Source of the DNA: Firmicutes bacterium UBA5559
GTDB taxonomy: Bacteria > Bacillota > Clostridia > Peptostreptococcales > Anaerovoracaceae
Assembly: GCA_002425705.1 (NCBI GenBank)
Contig: DIMT01000037.1
Coordinates: forward strand, 125,053-142,297
DNA length: 17,245 bases
Reading direction: 5' to 3'
The position numbers and the translations under genes are program-made. The first letter of the stretch is position 1. Each line of letters begins with the position of its first letter. This document shows positions 1-6,227 of the stretch, piece by piece. Under the pieces are notes generated by a model. It did no database searches. It was not told where the DNA came from and saw only the letters and a program-made list of their open reading frames with translations.

Positions 1-1
1 T

Positions 2-1483
2 CCGGTTACTTCCAAGGACCGGGATGTATATTATTTAAATAAACTGCTGTATCGCAGCCTTTTTCAATTAGATGAAACATTAAAAGCCCGGGAGGACCTG
101 GTACGCACCTTCCAATTAGATGAAACGGCCAGAACCCTGACTTTAGAATTAAAGGAGGATGTACGCTGGGCAGACGGGTCCCCCATTCGCCCGGAGGATG
201 TTCAGTTTTCCATCGAAGCCTATAAGAGGGCATCCTATTCAGGTCAAACGCTATATCAGACACAGGTAACGCCAATCCTTCAGGTTCGCATTCAGGGGGA
301 TTCGATTATTCTTCGATATGGCAAAGAAAATGAATTTGCTCTGGAGGATCTGACTTTCCCGATACTGAATCAAAAGAGCTACCGGGACTTCAACCAAGCT
401 CTGAGGTCGGATATAAACATGCTTCCGATGACCAGCGGCCCCTACAAGATTACTTCTTTTAATCCCTACTCCGAACTGATTCTGGAAGGAAATAAGGAGT
501 ATTCCGGAAAAGTGCCCGGAAATCAACTGGTTTTTCGGATCATCCCCAAGGAAAGTGAAAATCTGAATCTGATCGATCCAAATCTGATAACGGTAGCTTT
601 TTCTGAAAAACTGACCAGAGATGTGGATTACAGCAATCTGAAAGCGGACATGGGGTCGTTTCTTTCCAATGAAGTGGAGTGGATTGGCTTTAATACAACC
701 CGTCCGCCCTACAATAACAAAGAGATGCGGAAGGCCATAGCCCTGGCAGTGAATGCGGAAGAAATTCTGGATTACAGCTACTATGGCAACGGGATCCTGA
801 CCGATTCCCTATACTTCCCGGGATACTGGGGTGTTGGAAACGAAGGAGATTCTTACCCTCAGGATACGGCCAGCACAATGGAGATTCTGAGTAAGTTGAA
901 CTATAAAGACCAGGATGGGGATGGGATTTTAGAAGATGGAGAAGAGAAGAAACTCTCCCTTGAAATCCTCATCAATGAGGGAAATGCATCCAGGAAACTG
1001 GCATCGGAACAGATAGCGGAGGATTTACGAAAGGCCGGATTTGAAGTAACCATACGACAGGAGCCGCAGGATGCTTATCTTCGCTCTCTCCAGTCCCTGA
1101 ATTATGATATCTATCTGGGTGGGGCCAAAATGGGCGAAAACTACGATCTTCGCTCCCTAATGAGATCATACAGCGGAAATCCGGCTGGTTTTGTCAATCC
1201 GGAGGTGGATAAGGAACTGGATATACTCCGATCCATGAAAGATCAGAATTCAAAGCTGACAGCCTATAAGAAAATCAAATTAATGCTTCAGGAGGAACTC
1301 CCCTACTATCCATTGGTGTACAAAACCTATGGTGTTCTTACTTCTCTGGACTTCCAGGGAACCGTTCAGCCCTTGTTTTTTCATATTTATCGGGAAGCGG
1401 ATACCTGGAGCTATCAGCGGGTCCTGCCGGTGGAGGATTCTCCGGAGCAGGAGCAAGAAAAATCCGATGAAAATCCTGGCTAA
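2..1483 (+). CDS. ABC transporter substrate-binding protein, SBP_bac_5 (OppA/DppA-like), 5' partial
   Basis: The reading frame is open from the left edge, so the start, any lipoprotein signal peptide and the promoter lie outside the window; 493 residues are visible, against roughly 520-600 for the family. It probably binds peptides or a related solute outside the membrane and delivers them to an ABC permease. The family signature near the visible N-terminus is recognisable: a hydrophobic LTLELKEDVRWADGSP stretch followed by the PEDVQFS motif. Further on are the conserved region around NEVEWIGFNTTRPPYNN, the MRKAIALAVN helix and the late LPYYPLVYKTYG segment. At 908-943 the protein carries DQDGDGILEDGE, which fits a 12-residue EF-hand-type calcium loop. 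The C-terminal tail is rich in Glu and Gln. No permease or ATPase gene follows; a tRNA gene begins 66 bp later. The family call is firm, the ligand is unknown. Confidence 0.9.
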   Translation, partial: PVTSKDRDVYYLNKLLYRSLFQLDETLKAREDLVRTFQLDETARTLTLELKEDVRWADGSPIRPEDVQFSIEAYKRASYSGQTLYQTQVTPILQVRIQGDSIILRYGKENEFALEDLTFPILNQKSYRDFNQALRSDINMLPMTSGPYKITSFNPYSELILEGNKEYSGKVPGNQLVFRIIPKESENLNLIDPNLITVAFSEKLTRDVDYSNLKADMGSFLSNEVEWIGFNTTRPPYNNKEMRKAIALAVNAEEILDYSYYGNGILTDSLYFPGYWGVGNEGDSYPQDTASTMEILSKLNYKDQDGDGILEDGEEKKLSLEILINEGNASRKLASEQIAEDLRKAGFEVTIRQEPQDAYLRSLQSLNYDIYLGGAKMGENYDLRSLMRSYSGNPAGFVNPEVDKELDILRSMKDQNSKLTAYKKIKLMLQEELPYYPLVYKTYGVLTSLDFQGTVQPLFFHIYREADTWSYQRVLPVEDSPEQEQEKSDENPG

Positions 1484-1497
1484 ATAGAATTAAGAAC

Positions 1498-1526
1498 TTT
1501 ACTTTCGGTTTTCTTTGTGTTAACAT
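1498..1526 (+). promoter_or_regulatory. Candidate promoter for tRNA-Leu(GAG)
   Basis: A TTTACT box (1498-1503) lies 17 bp before TAACAT (1521-1526), which is preceded by TG one base upstream, giving an extended -10 form. Each hexamer matches 4 of 6 sigma-A consensus bases. The expected start point is near 1533, shortly before the tRNA 5' end. Read-through from the substrate-binding protein gene is also possible, because no terminator lies between them. Confidence 0.4.
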
Positions 1527-1549
1527 ATGAAAATGTGGGAACACAACCT

Positions 1550-1632
1550 GCGGCCGTGGCGGAATCGGCAGACGCGCACGCTTGAGGGGCGTGTGAGAGA
1601 TCGTATGGGTTCAAATCCCATCGGCCGCACCA
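1550..1632 (+). tRNA. tRNA-Leu (anticodon GAG)
   Basis: A complete class II tRNA can be folded by eye. The 7-bp acceptor stem pairs GCGGCCG (1550-1556) with CGGCCGC (1622-1628), followed by discriminator A and an encoded CCA. The anticodon stem CACGC/GCGTG (1577-1581 with 1589-1593) closes a seven-base loop with GAG at 1584-1586, which reads CUC and CUU. The T stem ATGGG/CCCAT closes the TTCAAAT loop. The variable region (1594-1604) is longer than in class I tRNAs, as expected for leucine. A strong terminator follows at once, so the gene is probably transcribed alone. Confidence 0.96.
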
Positions 1633-1636
1633 AGTA

Positions 1637-1681
1637 AAAACCGTATGCTGATAAGAATATTTATCAGCATATGGTTTTTTT
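1637..1681 (+). terminator. Rho-independent terminator after tRNA-Leu(GAG)
   Basis: A long inverted repeat pairs 1637-1654 with 1661-1678 around the six-base loop GAATAT. The 14-bp core contains one G-U pair, is flanked by A-T pairs and runs into a T tract. It starts 4 bases after the CCA end. An A tract on the 5' side means it could also stop transcription in the opposite direction, but no minus-strand gene is nearby. Confidence 0.9.
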
Positions 1682-1748
1682 ATACAAACAAGCAGAGGGG
1701 ATCCTTAAAAAATAATGGGGCCAAAAATTATTGGAAAAGAGGTAAAAA

Positions 1749-2777
1749 ATGGAGTATGCCTATCAGTATGAGCAAGGGCCCATACGGCCACCTAGTGAAG
1801 CCCAGAGTCTGTTGCTTCGTGTAACCAGAAACTGCACCTGGAACCGATGCCATTTCTGCACCCTTTATAAAGGAGATTCCTTTTCCGTCCGGTCTGTTGA
1901 AGAAATCAAGAAGGACATCGACGGGATGAAAGCCACCGGTTATTATGAAGATTGTCGCTCTGCATTTCTGCAGGATGCCAATTCTATTGTCATTCAGCCG
2001 TCTAAAATGGCAGAAATTTTAAGATATCTGAAAGAACGATTCCCTGCCATTGACCGGATTACAACCTACGGACGTGCAGATACTTTATCCCGGATAGCGG
2101 TAGAAGATTATAAAATGCTGAAGGAGGCAGGACTGAACCGGATTCATTCCGGTTACGAGTCCGGTTCGGATGAAGTGCTGAAGCTGATTCAGAAAGGTAC
2201 CACAAAGGAGCAGGAAATCGAAGCGGGAATCAGAATCCGGGAAGCCGGGATTCAGCTTTCCGTCTATTTTATGCCAGGAGTGGGAGGAAAAGAATTATCC
2301 GAAGAGAATTACCGGGAAACAGCGGATGTGATGAACCGCATTAATCCCGATTATATCCGGATTCGAACCTTTGTCCCAAAAAAAGGAAGCGGGATACAGC
2401 AGCTGATTGAGGAAGGACGGTTCACCGAATGTACCGATCTGGAGAAAGCCATAGAGTTGAAGCATTTCATTGAAAATCTCCATCCGATCAGCAGTCGGAT
2501 CGTCAGCGACCATATCATCAATCTGCTGGAAAACGTGAAGGGAACTCTGCCACAGGATAAAGAGAAAATGCTGGAGATATTTGAAGAACTGGAAGGACTT
2601 GCCCCTGAAAATCAAAGGGCTTATCAGATTGCCCGGCGAATCGGACTGGTCCGGGGAATCCGGGATATGGAGCGTCTGAACAAGGAGCAGATGCAAAAGG
2701 TCCTGGAACTTCAAAGGACAGGGGAAGACTATGGATTTGAAGCTTTTTTAAGGGAATTGCTCCGTCGTTATATTTAA
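1749..2777 (+). CDS. Radical SAM protein (COG1032-type), function unknown
   Basis: This 342-residue protein has a radical SAM core. The cluster motif is C29-TWNR-C34-HF-C37, spaced CX4CX2C instead of the common CX3CX2C; from memory this spacing, usually within RGCPWNRCTFC, is typical of this COG1032 branch. Other family blocks are the N-terminal GPIRPPSEA, FLQDANS, FPAIDRITTYGRADTL, AGLNRIHSGYESGSDEVL (the SAM-binding barrel region), the PGVGGKELSEEN loop and NPDYIRIRTF. No B12-binding domain, second Fe-S domain or peptide-substrate domain is evident. The start is set by GAGG at 1739-1742, six bases before the ATG. The gene stands alone between two tRNA-Leu genes, downstream of a terminator; its own promoter is not clear. 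The substrate is unknown, and a link with tRNA would be guesswork. No terminator is visible after it. Confidence 0.9.
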   Translation: MEYAYQYEQGPIRPPSEAQSLLLRVTRNCTWNRCHFCTLYKGDSFSVRSVEEIKKDIDGMKATGYYEDCRSAFLQDANSIVIQPSKMAEILRYLKERFPAIDRITTYGRADTLSRIAVEDYKMLKEAGLNRIHSGYESGSDEVLKLIQKGTTKEQEIEAGIRIREAGIQLSVYFMPGVGGKELSEENYRETADVMNRINPDYIRIRTFVPKKGSGIQQLIEEGRFTECTDLEKAIELKHFIENLHPISSRIVSDHIINLLENVKGTLPQDKEKMLEIFEELEGLAPENQRAYQIARRIGLVRGIRDMERLNKEQMQKVLELQRTGEDYGFEAFLRELLRRYI

Positions 2778-2828
2778 TATCGGCTAAAAAAAACGCCGGA
2801 AAGCCCCCCAACTTCCATCAAATAATGA

Positions 2829-2857
2829 TTGAAAGTTCTGCCAATATGTGCTAATAT
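2829..2857 (+). promoter_or_regulatory. Promoter for tRNA-Leu(CAA), probably also yajC
   Basis: TTGAAA (2829-2834) and TAATAT (2852-2857) are separated by exactly 17 bp, and the -10 box is preceded by TGC, giving an extended -10. This is the best sigma-A-type promoter in the window. The expected start is near 2864, just upstream of the tRNA 5' end at 2870. No terminator separates the tRNA from yajC, so the promoter can serve both. Confidence 0.75.
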
Positions 2858-2869
2858 TGAAAAAGATGC

Positions 2870-2956
2870 GCCGGCGTGATGGAATTGGCAGACGTGCGGG
2901 ACTCAAAATCCCGTGGTGGCAACACCGTATGGGTTCGACCCCCATCGCCGGCACCA
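2870..2956 (+). tRNA. tRNA-Leu (anticodon CAA)
   Basis: A full class II cloverleaf is visible. The acceptor stem GCCGGCG (2870-2876) pairs with CGCCGGC (2946-2952), followed by discriminator A and encoded CCA. The anticodon stem CGGGA/TCCCG surrounds the loop CTCAAAA, with anticodon CAA at 2904-2906, which reads UUG. The variable arm (2914-2928) forms a small GGTG/CACC hairpin. The T arm is ATGGG/CCCAT around TTCGACC. It lies 44 bp ahead of yajC without an intervening terminator, so the tRNA is probably cut out of a longer transcript. Confidence 0.96.
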
Positions 2957-2985
2957 ACTTAATAATTAAGTCGTGAAACATGACT

Positions 2986-2995
2986 AGGAGGAGAG
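2986..2995 (+). promoter_or_regulatory. Ribosome binding site that fixes the yajC start
   Basis: AGGAGGAGAG lies 5-9 bases before the ATG at 3001. An earlier in-frame ATG at 2980 sits upstream of this site and would place it inside the coding region, so 3001 is the better start. It also gives the expected short N-terminus before the membrane helix. Confidence 0.85.
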
Positions 2996-3000
2996 AATTT

Positions 3001-3474
3001 ATGAATACAGCCATGCAATTAATGCCCCTGATATTACTGATTTTCATCATGTATTTCCTGTTGATCCGACCCCAGAAAAAGAGAGAGAAGGAAACCGCTC
3101 AGATGCGTAACAGCCTTCAGGTTGGTGACGAAATTATCACAATTGGGGGACTTTGCGGAAAAATTGTAAAACTGAAGGATGACTCCCTGATTATTCAGGT
3201 TGGAGCCGATAAAGTTAAGTTTGAAGTGATGAGATGGGCCATCTCCAAGGTTGTCAACAGCGACCAGGCTTCCCCGCGAAAAGCGAAATCTGCTGCTGCA
3301 GAAGAAGCGGCACCGGAAGAAACAAAGAAGGTCATGCCAAAGAAGCTGGGCAAGAAAAATGCAGAAGAAACAACAGCTCCGGCTGCTGATCAGGAAACTG
3401 CTGAACCTGCCCCTCAGAATGAAGAACCGGTAATTGAGGTTCCCGCAGAAGATGTGGAAGTTCTTGAAAAATAA
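3001..3474 (+). CDS. yajC: Preprotein translocase subunit YajC
   Basis: YajC is a small single-span membrane protein that accompanies SecDF at the SecYEG translocase. The 157-residue product has one transmembrane helix (about residues 5-22), followed directly by the family signature LLIRPQKKREKE and then by the cytoplasmic domain with VGDEIITIGGLCGKIVKL (about 41-58) and FEVMRWAISKV. The conserved part ends near residue 87. A low-complexity tail of about 70 residues rich in Ala, Glu, Pro and Lys follows, Lys-rich first and strongly acidic towards the end. Typical YajC proteins are only about 85-110 residues, so the tail is an extension. The gene is probably transcribed from the tRNA-Leu promoter and ends at a strong terminator. 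It is usually next to secD; here a minus-strand acetyltransferase gene lies between them. Confidence 0.93.
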   Translation: MNTAMQLMPLILLIFIMYFLLIRPQKKREKETAQMRNSLQVGDEIITIGGLCGKIVKLKDDSLIIQVGADKVKFEVMRWAISKVVNSDQASPRKAKSAAAEEAAPEETKKVMPKKLGKKNAEETTAPAADQETAEPAPQNEEPVIEVPAEDVEVLEK

Positions 3475-3491
3475 GGATTCTTATGATAAAT

Positions 3492-3521
3492 AAAAAATCC
3501 CCCGATTAAGGGGGATTTTTT
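3492..3521. terminator. Bidirectional Rho-independent terminator between yajC and the acetyltransferase gene
   Basis: A perfect 12-bp stem pairs AAAAAATCCCCC (3492-3503) with GGGGGATTTTTT (3510-3521) around the loop GATTAA. The U tract forms in either direction, because the 5' arm begins with six A and the 3' arm ends in six T. It lies 17 bp after the yajC stop and 21 bp beyond the stop of the converging acetyltransferase gene, so it can end both transcripts. Confidence 0.93.
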
Positions 3522-3542
3522 GATGGATCATAAAAATACTGG

Positions 3543-3818
3543 CTATTTCTTTACCAGACCTTCGTGTTCGGGATGATTGCCGAACCATTTAACCGCATAG
3601 GAGCAGGAGGGAATGGCCTTTTTTCCTTCTTCCTGAAGCCGGTCCACTACAGCAGTAAGCAGTTTGTCGGCTATACCCTGGCCTCGGAGAGAATCATCAA
3701 CAAAGGTTCGCTCGATGTCCCGGATGCCCGTTTCCTTCTCCGGAATAAGGACCTCTGCGATGGTCTTTCCCTCCGGGTCTGTTAGATAAATCCTGTTTTC
3801 GTCTTGTTTGAAATCCAT
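3543..3818 (-). CDS. Small GNAT-like N-acetyltransferase, YjdJ type (COG2388)
   Basis: This 91-residue protein is a minimal GCN5-related acetyltransferase fold of the YjdJ/NATD1 kind. The acetyl-CoA pyrophosphate loop is RGQGIADKLL (about residues 45-54), preceded by the strand IRDIERTFVDDSLRG. The family block IPSCSYAVKWFGNHPEH (about 69-85) includes the conserved Cys72 and aromatic residues. The N-terminal strand motif ENRIYLTDPEGKTIAEV also fits the family. Its substrate is unknown. The start at 3818 is set by GGAGGTG (minus strand, 3823-3829); a longer frame back to 3863 lacks such a site and would run through it. The gene converges on yajC across a shared terminator and diverges from secDF, so it breaks up the usual yajC-secD neighbourhood. 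Confidence 0.88.
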   Translation of the reverse strand: MDFKQDENRIYLTDPEGKTIAEVLIPEKETGIRDIERTFVDDSLRGQGIADKLLTAVVDRLQEEGKKAIPSCSYAVKWFGNHPEHEGLVKK

Positions 3819-3822
3819 AATA

Positions 3823-3829
3823 CACCTCC
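3823..3829 (-). promoter_or_regulatory. Ribosome binding site that fixes the acetyltransferase start
   Basis: On the minus strand GGAGGTG stands four bases before the ATG whose first base is 3818. This favours the 91-residue product over the 106-residue frame that begins at 3863. Confidence 0.85.
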
Positions 3830-3852
3830 ATTTTTTAAGATAATACCCGAAA

Positions 3853-3881
3853 AATACAAACATTAATCAAAAGGGGGTCAA
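3853..3881 (-). promoter_or_regulatory. Candidate promoter for the acetyltransferase gene
   Basis: On the minus strand TTGACC (3881-3876) and TGTATT (3858-3853) are separated by 17 bp. The -35 box is good (5 of 6 matches) and the -10 box weaker (4 of 6). The predicted transcript begins about 20 bases before the ribosome binding site. Confidence 0.4.
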
Positions 3882-3886
3882 TTATC

Positions 3887-3906
3887 TGAAAAGCCTTCAA
3901 AAGCCT
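3887..3906. repeat. Tandem 10-bp direct repeat upstream of secDF
   Basis: Two adjacent 10-mers, TGAAAAGCCT (3887-3896) and TCAAAAGCCT (3897-3906), differ at one base. The period matches one turn of the DNA helix. The pair lies in the divergent intergenic region, just upstream of the candidate secDF -35 box and of the opposing acetyltransferase promoter. It could be a binding site for a regulator or a chance repeat. Confidence 0.5.
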
Positions 3907-3915
3907 ATATTTCTG

Positions 3916-3944
3916 TTGTTTTTTACCGCCAAAAAGTGTAAAAT
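3916..3944 (+). promoter_or_regulatory. Candidate promoter for secDF and the downstream cluster
   Basis: TAAAAT (3939-3944, 5 of 6 matches) has a weak TTGTTT box (3916-3921, 3 of 6) 17 bp upstream. Other weak alternatives overlap it, for example TTTACC (3922-3927) with TAATGT (3946-3951). Some promoter is expected here, because the gene to the left points the other way. Confidence 0.4.
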
Positions 3945-3997
3945 GTAATGTAACATATTTTTATGTTGAATTTTATCAACAGCAAGGGAGAACTGGA

Positions 3998-6214
3998 ATG
4001 AACAAACAAGCGAAATGGATCGCATCCGTCATCACTATCCTCATTATTATTGTGGGCTGGATCGCCACCCTGACCGGGATTGGCAACTTTGGACCCATTC
4101 AAGATAAAATAAAACTTGGTCTGGATATCAAAGGCGGCGTCTATGTAGTCATGGAAGCCCAGACCGATGCGAAAGGCGAAGATCTGAAACGTCTGATGGA
4201 ACAGACCCAGGCCGTCATAGAAGAACGGGTCAATCAGATGGGATTATCGGAACCAGTAGTCACCATAGAAGGGGAAAACCGTGTACGGGTAGAACTGCCT
4301 GGAGCTGAAAATGCGGAAGAGGCAATTGAATCAATAGGCCGAACAGCCCAATTACAGTTTGTGACCGCCGATGGGAAAGTTGTACTCGACGGAAGTATGG
4401 TGAAAAACGCCGGTGTTACCCAGGATCAGGAAAAGGGTGGCTATGCCGTATCCCTGGATTTTGATAAAGAAGGTACTGCAGCCTTTGCCGATGCCACAAG
4501 GCGTGCCATGAGCGGTCAGATTGTTTCAGTGACCCCGGGAGTGCCCGGCAGTGCCATATTAATCGTTCTGGATGATCAGGTTATATCATCGCCTGTAGTT
4601 AAGGATGTCATTGCTAATGGAAAAGCCATTATTACAGCCGGTGTCACCGGAGGATTTCCCCAGGATGAAGCAGTGAACCTGGCTGCCCTGATAAGGGGTG
4701 GAGCCCTTCCGGTATCCCTGGTGGAAGTGGATACTTCGGTTCAGACAGCCCGAATCGGCATCGATGCACTGGAAGCCTCGGTCATGGCCGGCGTTATCGG
4801 TTTTGTAGCATTGCTGATCTTGATGGTCCTCTTTTACAGAATCATGGGACTGGCAGCCAATCTAGCGCTGCTCTTGTATGTGCTGATCGTACTCTGGGTA
4901 ATGGTTGCCATGAACAGCGTCCTTACCCTGCCGGGAATAGCGGGTATCATCCTGGCCATCGGGATGGCGGTGGATGCCAACGTCATCATCTTTTCCAGAA
5001 TCAAGGAAGAAATCTGCAACGGCAAGTCCATCCGGGTTTCTGTTCAGTCCGGCTTCCGCCGGGCTATGAGCACCATTCTGGATTCCCAGATTACAACGAT
5101 TATTGCAGCGGTGGTTCTTTATCAGTTCGGTTCTGGAACTGTGAAAGGCTTTGCCATGACCTTAATGATCGGTATCATCGCCAGTGTTTTTTCTGCTGTA
5201 GTTGTCACCAACCTGCTGATTAGTGTGTTGACGGAATTTAAATCTTTCAATCAGAAAAAGTACTACGGGGTGACGGAAGACAATCATCCGATTCCTGCCT
5301 TAAAGAAGAATTTCAATGTGATCCGGTACAGGAAGATCTATTATATCGTAACTATTCTTGTCCTGGTTATCGGACTGGGATCCGGTGGTATCCGGGGCTA
5401 TAATTACGGCATCGATTTTACCGGTGGAACCATGTTGCAGATGGATCTGAAGACCCATCAATCTATTGCTGCCGTCCAGTCTGTCCTGGATGAACAGAAT
5501 ATCGATGGGGAAATCGTGTATGCAGGAGACAATCAGGAACAGGTCATTATACGGACCATGCAGTCTCTGGATAATGATGCCCGAAAAGAACTGATCAATG
5601 GGATGGAGAAGGCCTTTAACGTGACCGATAAGGAAGTTCTTTCCATCGAACAATTTGGTCCGTCAGTAGGTCAGGAACTGAGAAACAATGCCCTTATAGC
5701 CGTACTCATCGCCTCTTTGGGCATGCTGATTTATATCATTATTCGATTTGAATGGAAATTCGGTCTGGCGGCTATAACCGGAGTAGCCCATGATGTGCTG
5801 ATGGTACTGGCTTTTTATGGTCTCTTTAGTGTTACCATTAACAGCCCCTTCATAGCCGGTGTTCTGACCGTCGTCGGGTATTCCATCAATGACACGATTG
5901 TAGTCTTTGACCGAATCCGGGAAAATCTGGGTATTATGAAGAAAAGCAACACAGAGGATCTGATCGATGCCAGCATCAATCAAACCCTTGGAAGGTCCAT
6001 TATGACCTCCTTTACCACGCTGATCGTGATGATACCGCTCTTCATTTTAACAGGTCCGGCCATTCGTCAATTCGTCCTGCCCTTGATGATTGGTGTGATC
6101 GTGGGATGCGCGTCTTCAATATTTATTGCAAGCCCTATTTATTATGAATTGTGCCAGATAACTGGTGGTCCCCGGTATAAAGGGGCTAAATCCCGCAAAA
6201 AGATCAAGGAATAA
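3998..6214 (+). CDS. secDF: Fused protein translocase subunits SecD-SecF
   Basis: SecDF uses the proton motive force to help pull exported proteins out of SecYEG. At 738 residues the protein matches the fused Bacillus subtilis form (about 737). The SecD half has the first helix (about 8-28), the LGLDIKGGVYVVME motif (40-53), the P1 extracytoplasmic domain, and five helices containing GMAVDANVIIFSRIKEE (322-338). The SecF half starts near residue 435 with a membrane helix, then YGIDFTGGTML (470-480) and the GYSINDTIVVFDRIREN motif (627-643). The residues matching the proton-path positions of Thermus SecDF are all present: Asp326, Asp632 and Arg666. The ATG at 3998 is preceded by AGGGAG (3985-3990). 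Only 13 bp separate its stop from rel, with no terminator, so it probably heads the long plus-strand cluster. Confidence 0.97.
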   Translation: MNKQAKWIASVITILIIIVGWIATLTGIGNFGPIQDKIKLGLDIKGGVYVVMEAQTDAKGEDLKRLMEQTQAVIEERVNQMGLSEPVVTIEGENRVRVELPGAENAEEAIESIGRTAQLQFVTADGKVVLDGSMVKNAGVTQDQEKGGYAVSLDFDKEGTAAFADATRRAMSGQIVSVTPGVPGSAILIVLDDQVISSPVVKDVIANGKAIITAGVTGGFPQDEAVNLAALIRGGALPVSLVEVDTSVQTARIGIDALEASVMAGVIGFVALLILMVLFYRIMGLAANLALLLYVLIVLWVMVAMNSVLTLPGIAGIILAIGMAVDANVIIFSRIKEEICNGKSIRVSVQSGFRRAMSTILDSQITTIIAAVVLYQFGSGTVKGFAMTLMIGIIASVFSAVVVTNLLISVLTEFKSFNQKKYYGVTEDNHPIPALKKNFNVIRYRKIYYIVTILVLVIGLGSGGIRGYNYGIDFTGGTMLQMDLKTHQSIAAVQSVLDEQNIDGEIVYAGDNQEQVIIRTMQSLDNDARKELINGMEKAFNVTDKEVLSIEQFGPSVGQELRNNALIAVLIASLGMLIYIIIRFEWKFGLAAITGVAHDVLMVLAFYGLFSVTINSPFIAGVLTVVGYSINDTIVVFDRIRENLGIMKKSNTEDLIDASINQTLGRSIMTSFTTLIVMIPLFILTGPAIRQFVLPLMIGVIVGCASSIFIASPIYYELCQITGGPRYKGAKSRKKIKE

Positions 6215-6227
6215 CTGAGGGCAATCT

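Noticed and set aside
2778..2828. Possible terminator after the radical SAM gene
   Set aside because: GGAA and TTCC segments flank a C run, but the pairing is short and no T tract follows.
1550..2956. tRNA-Leu pair as att sites of an integrated element
   Set aside because: There is no integrase, and the shared 3' segments are explained by both being leucine tRNAs.
2980..3000. Earlier ATG for yajC at 2980
   Set aside because: It precedes the AGGAGG site and would put a basic stretch before the membrane helix; 3001 has the correct spacing.
3251..3433. Lys/Arg-rich 60-codon frame inside yajC
   Set aside because: It is an out-of-frame reading of the low-complexity yajC tail, with no ribosome binding site of its own.
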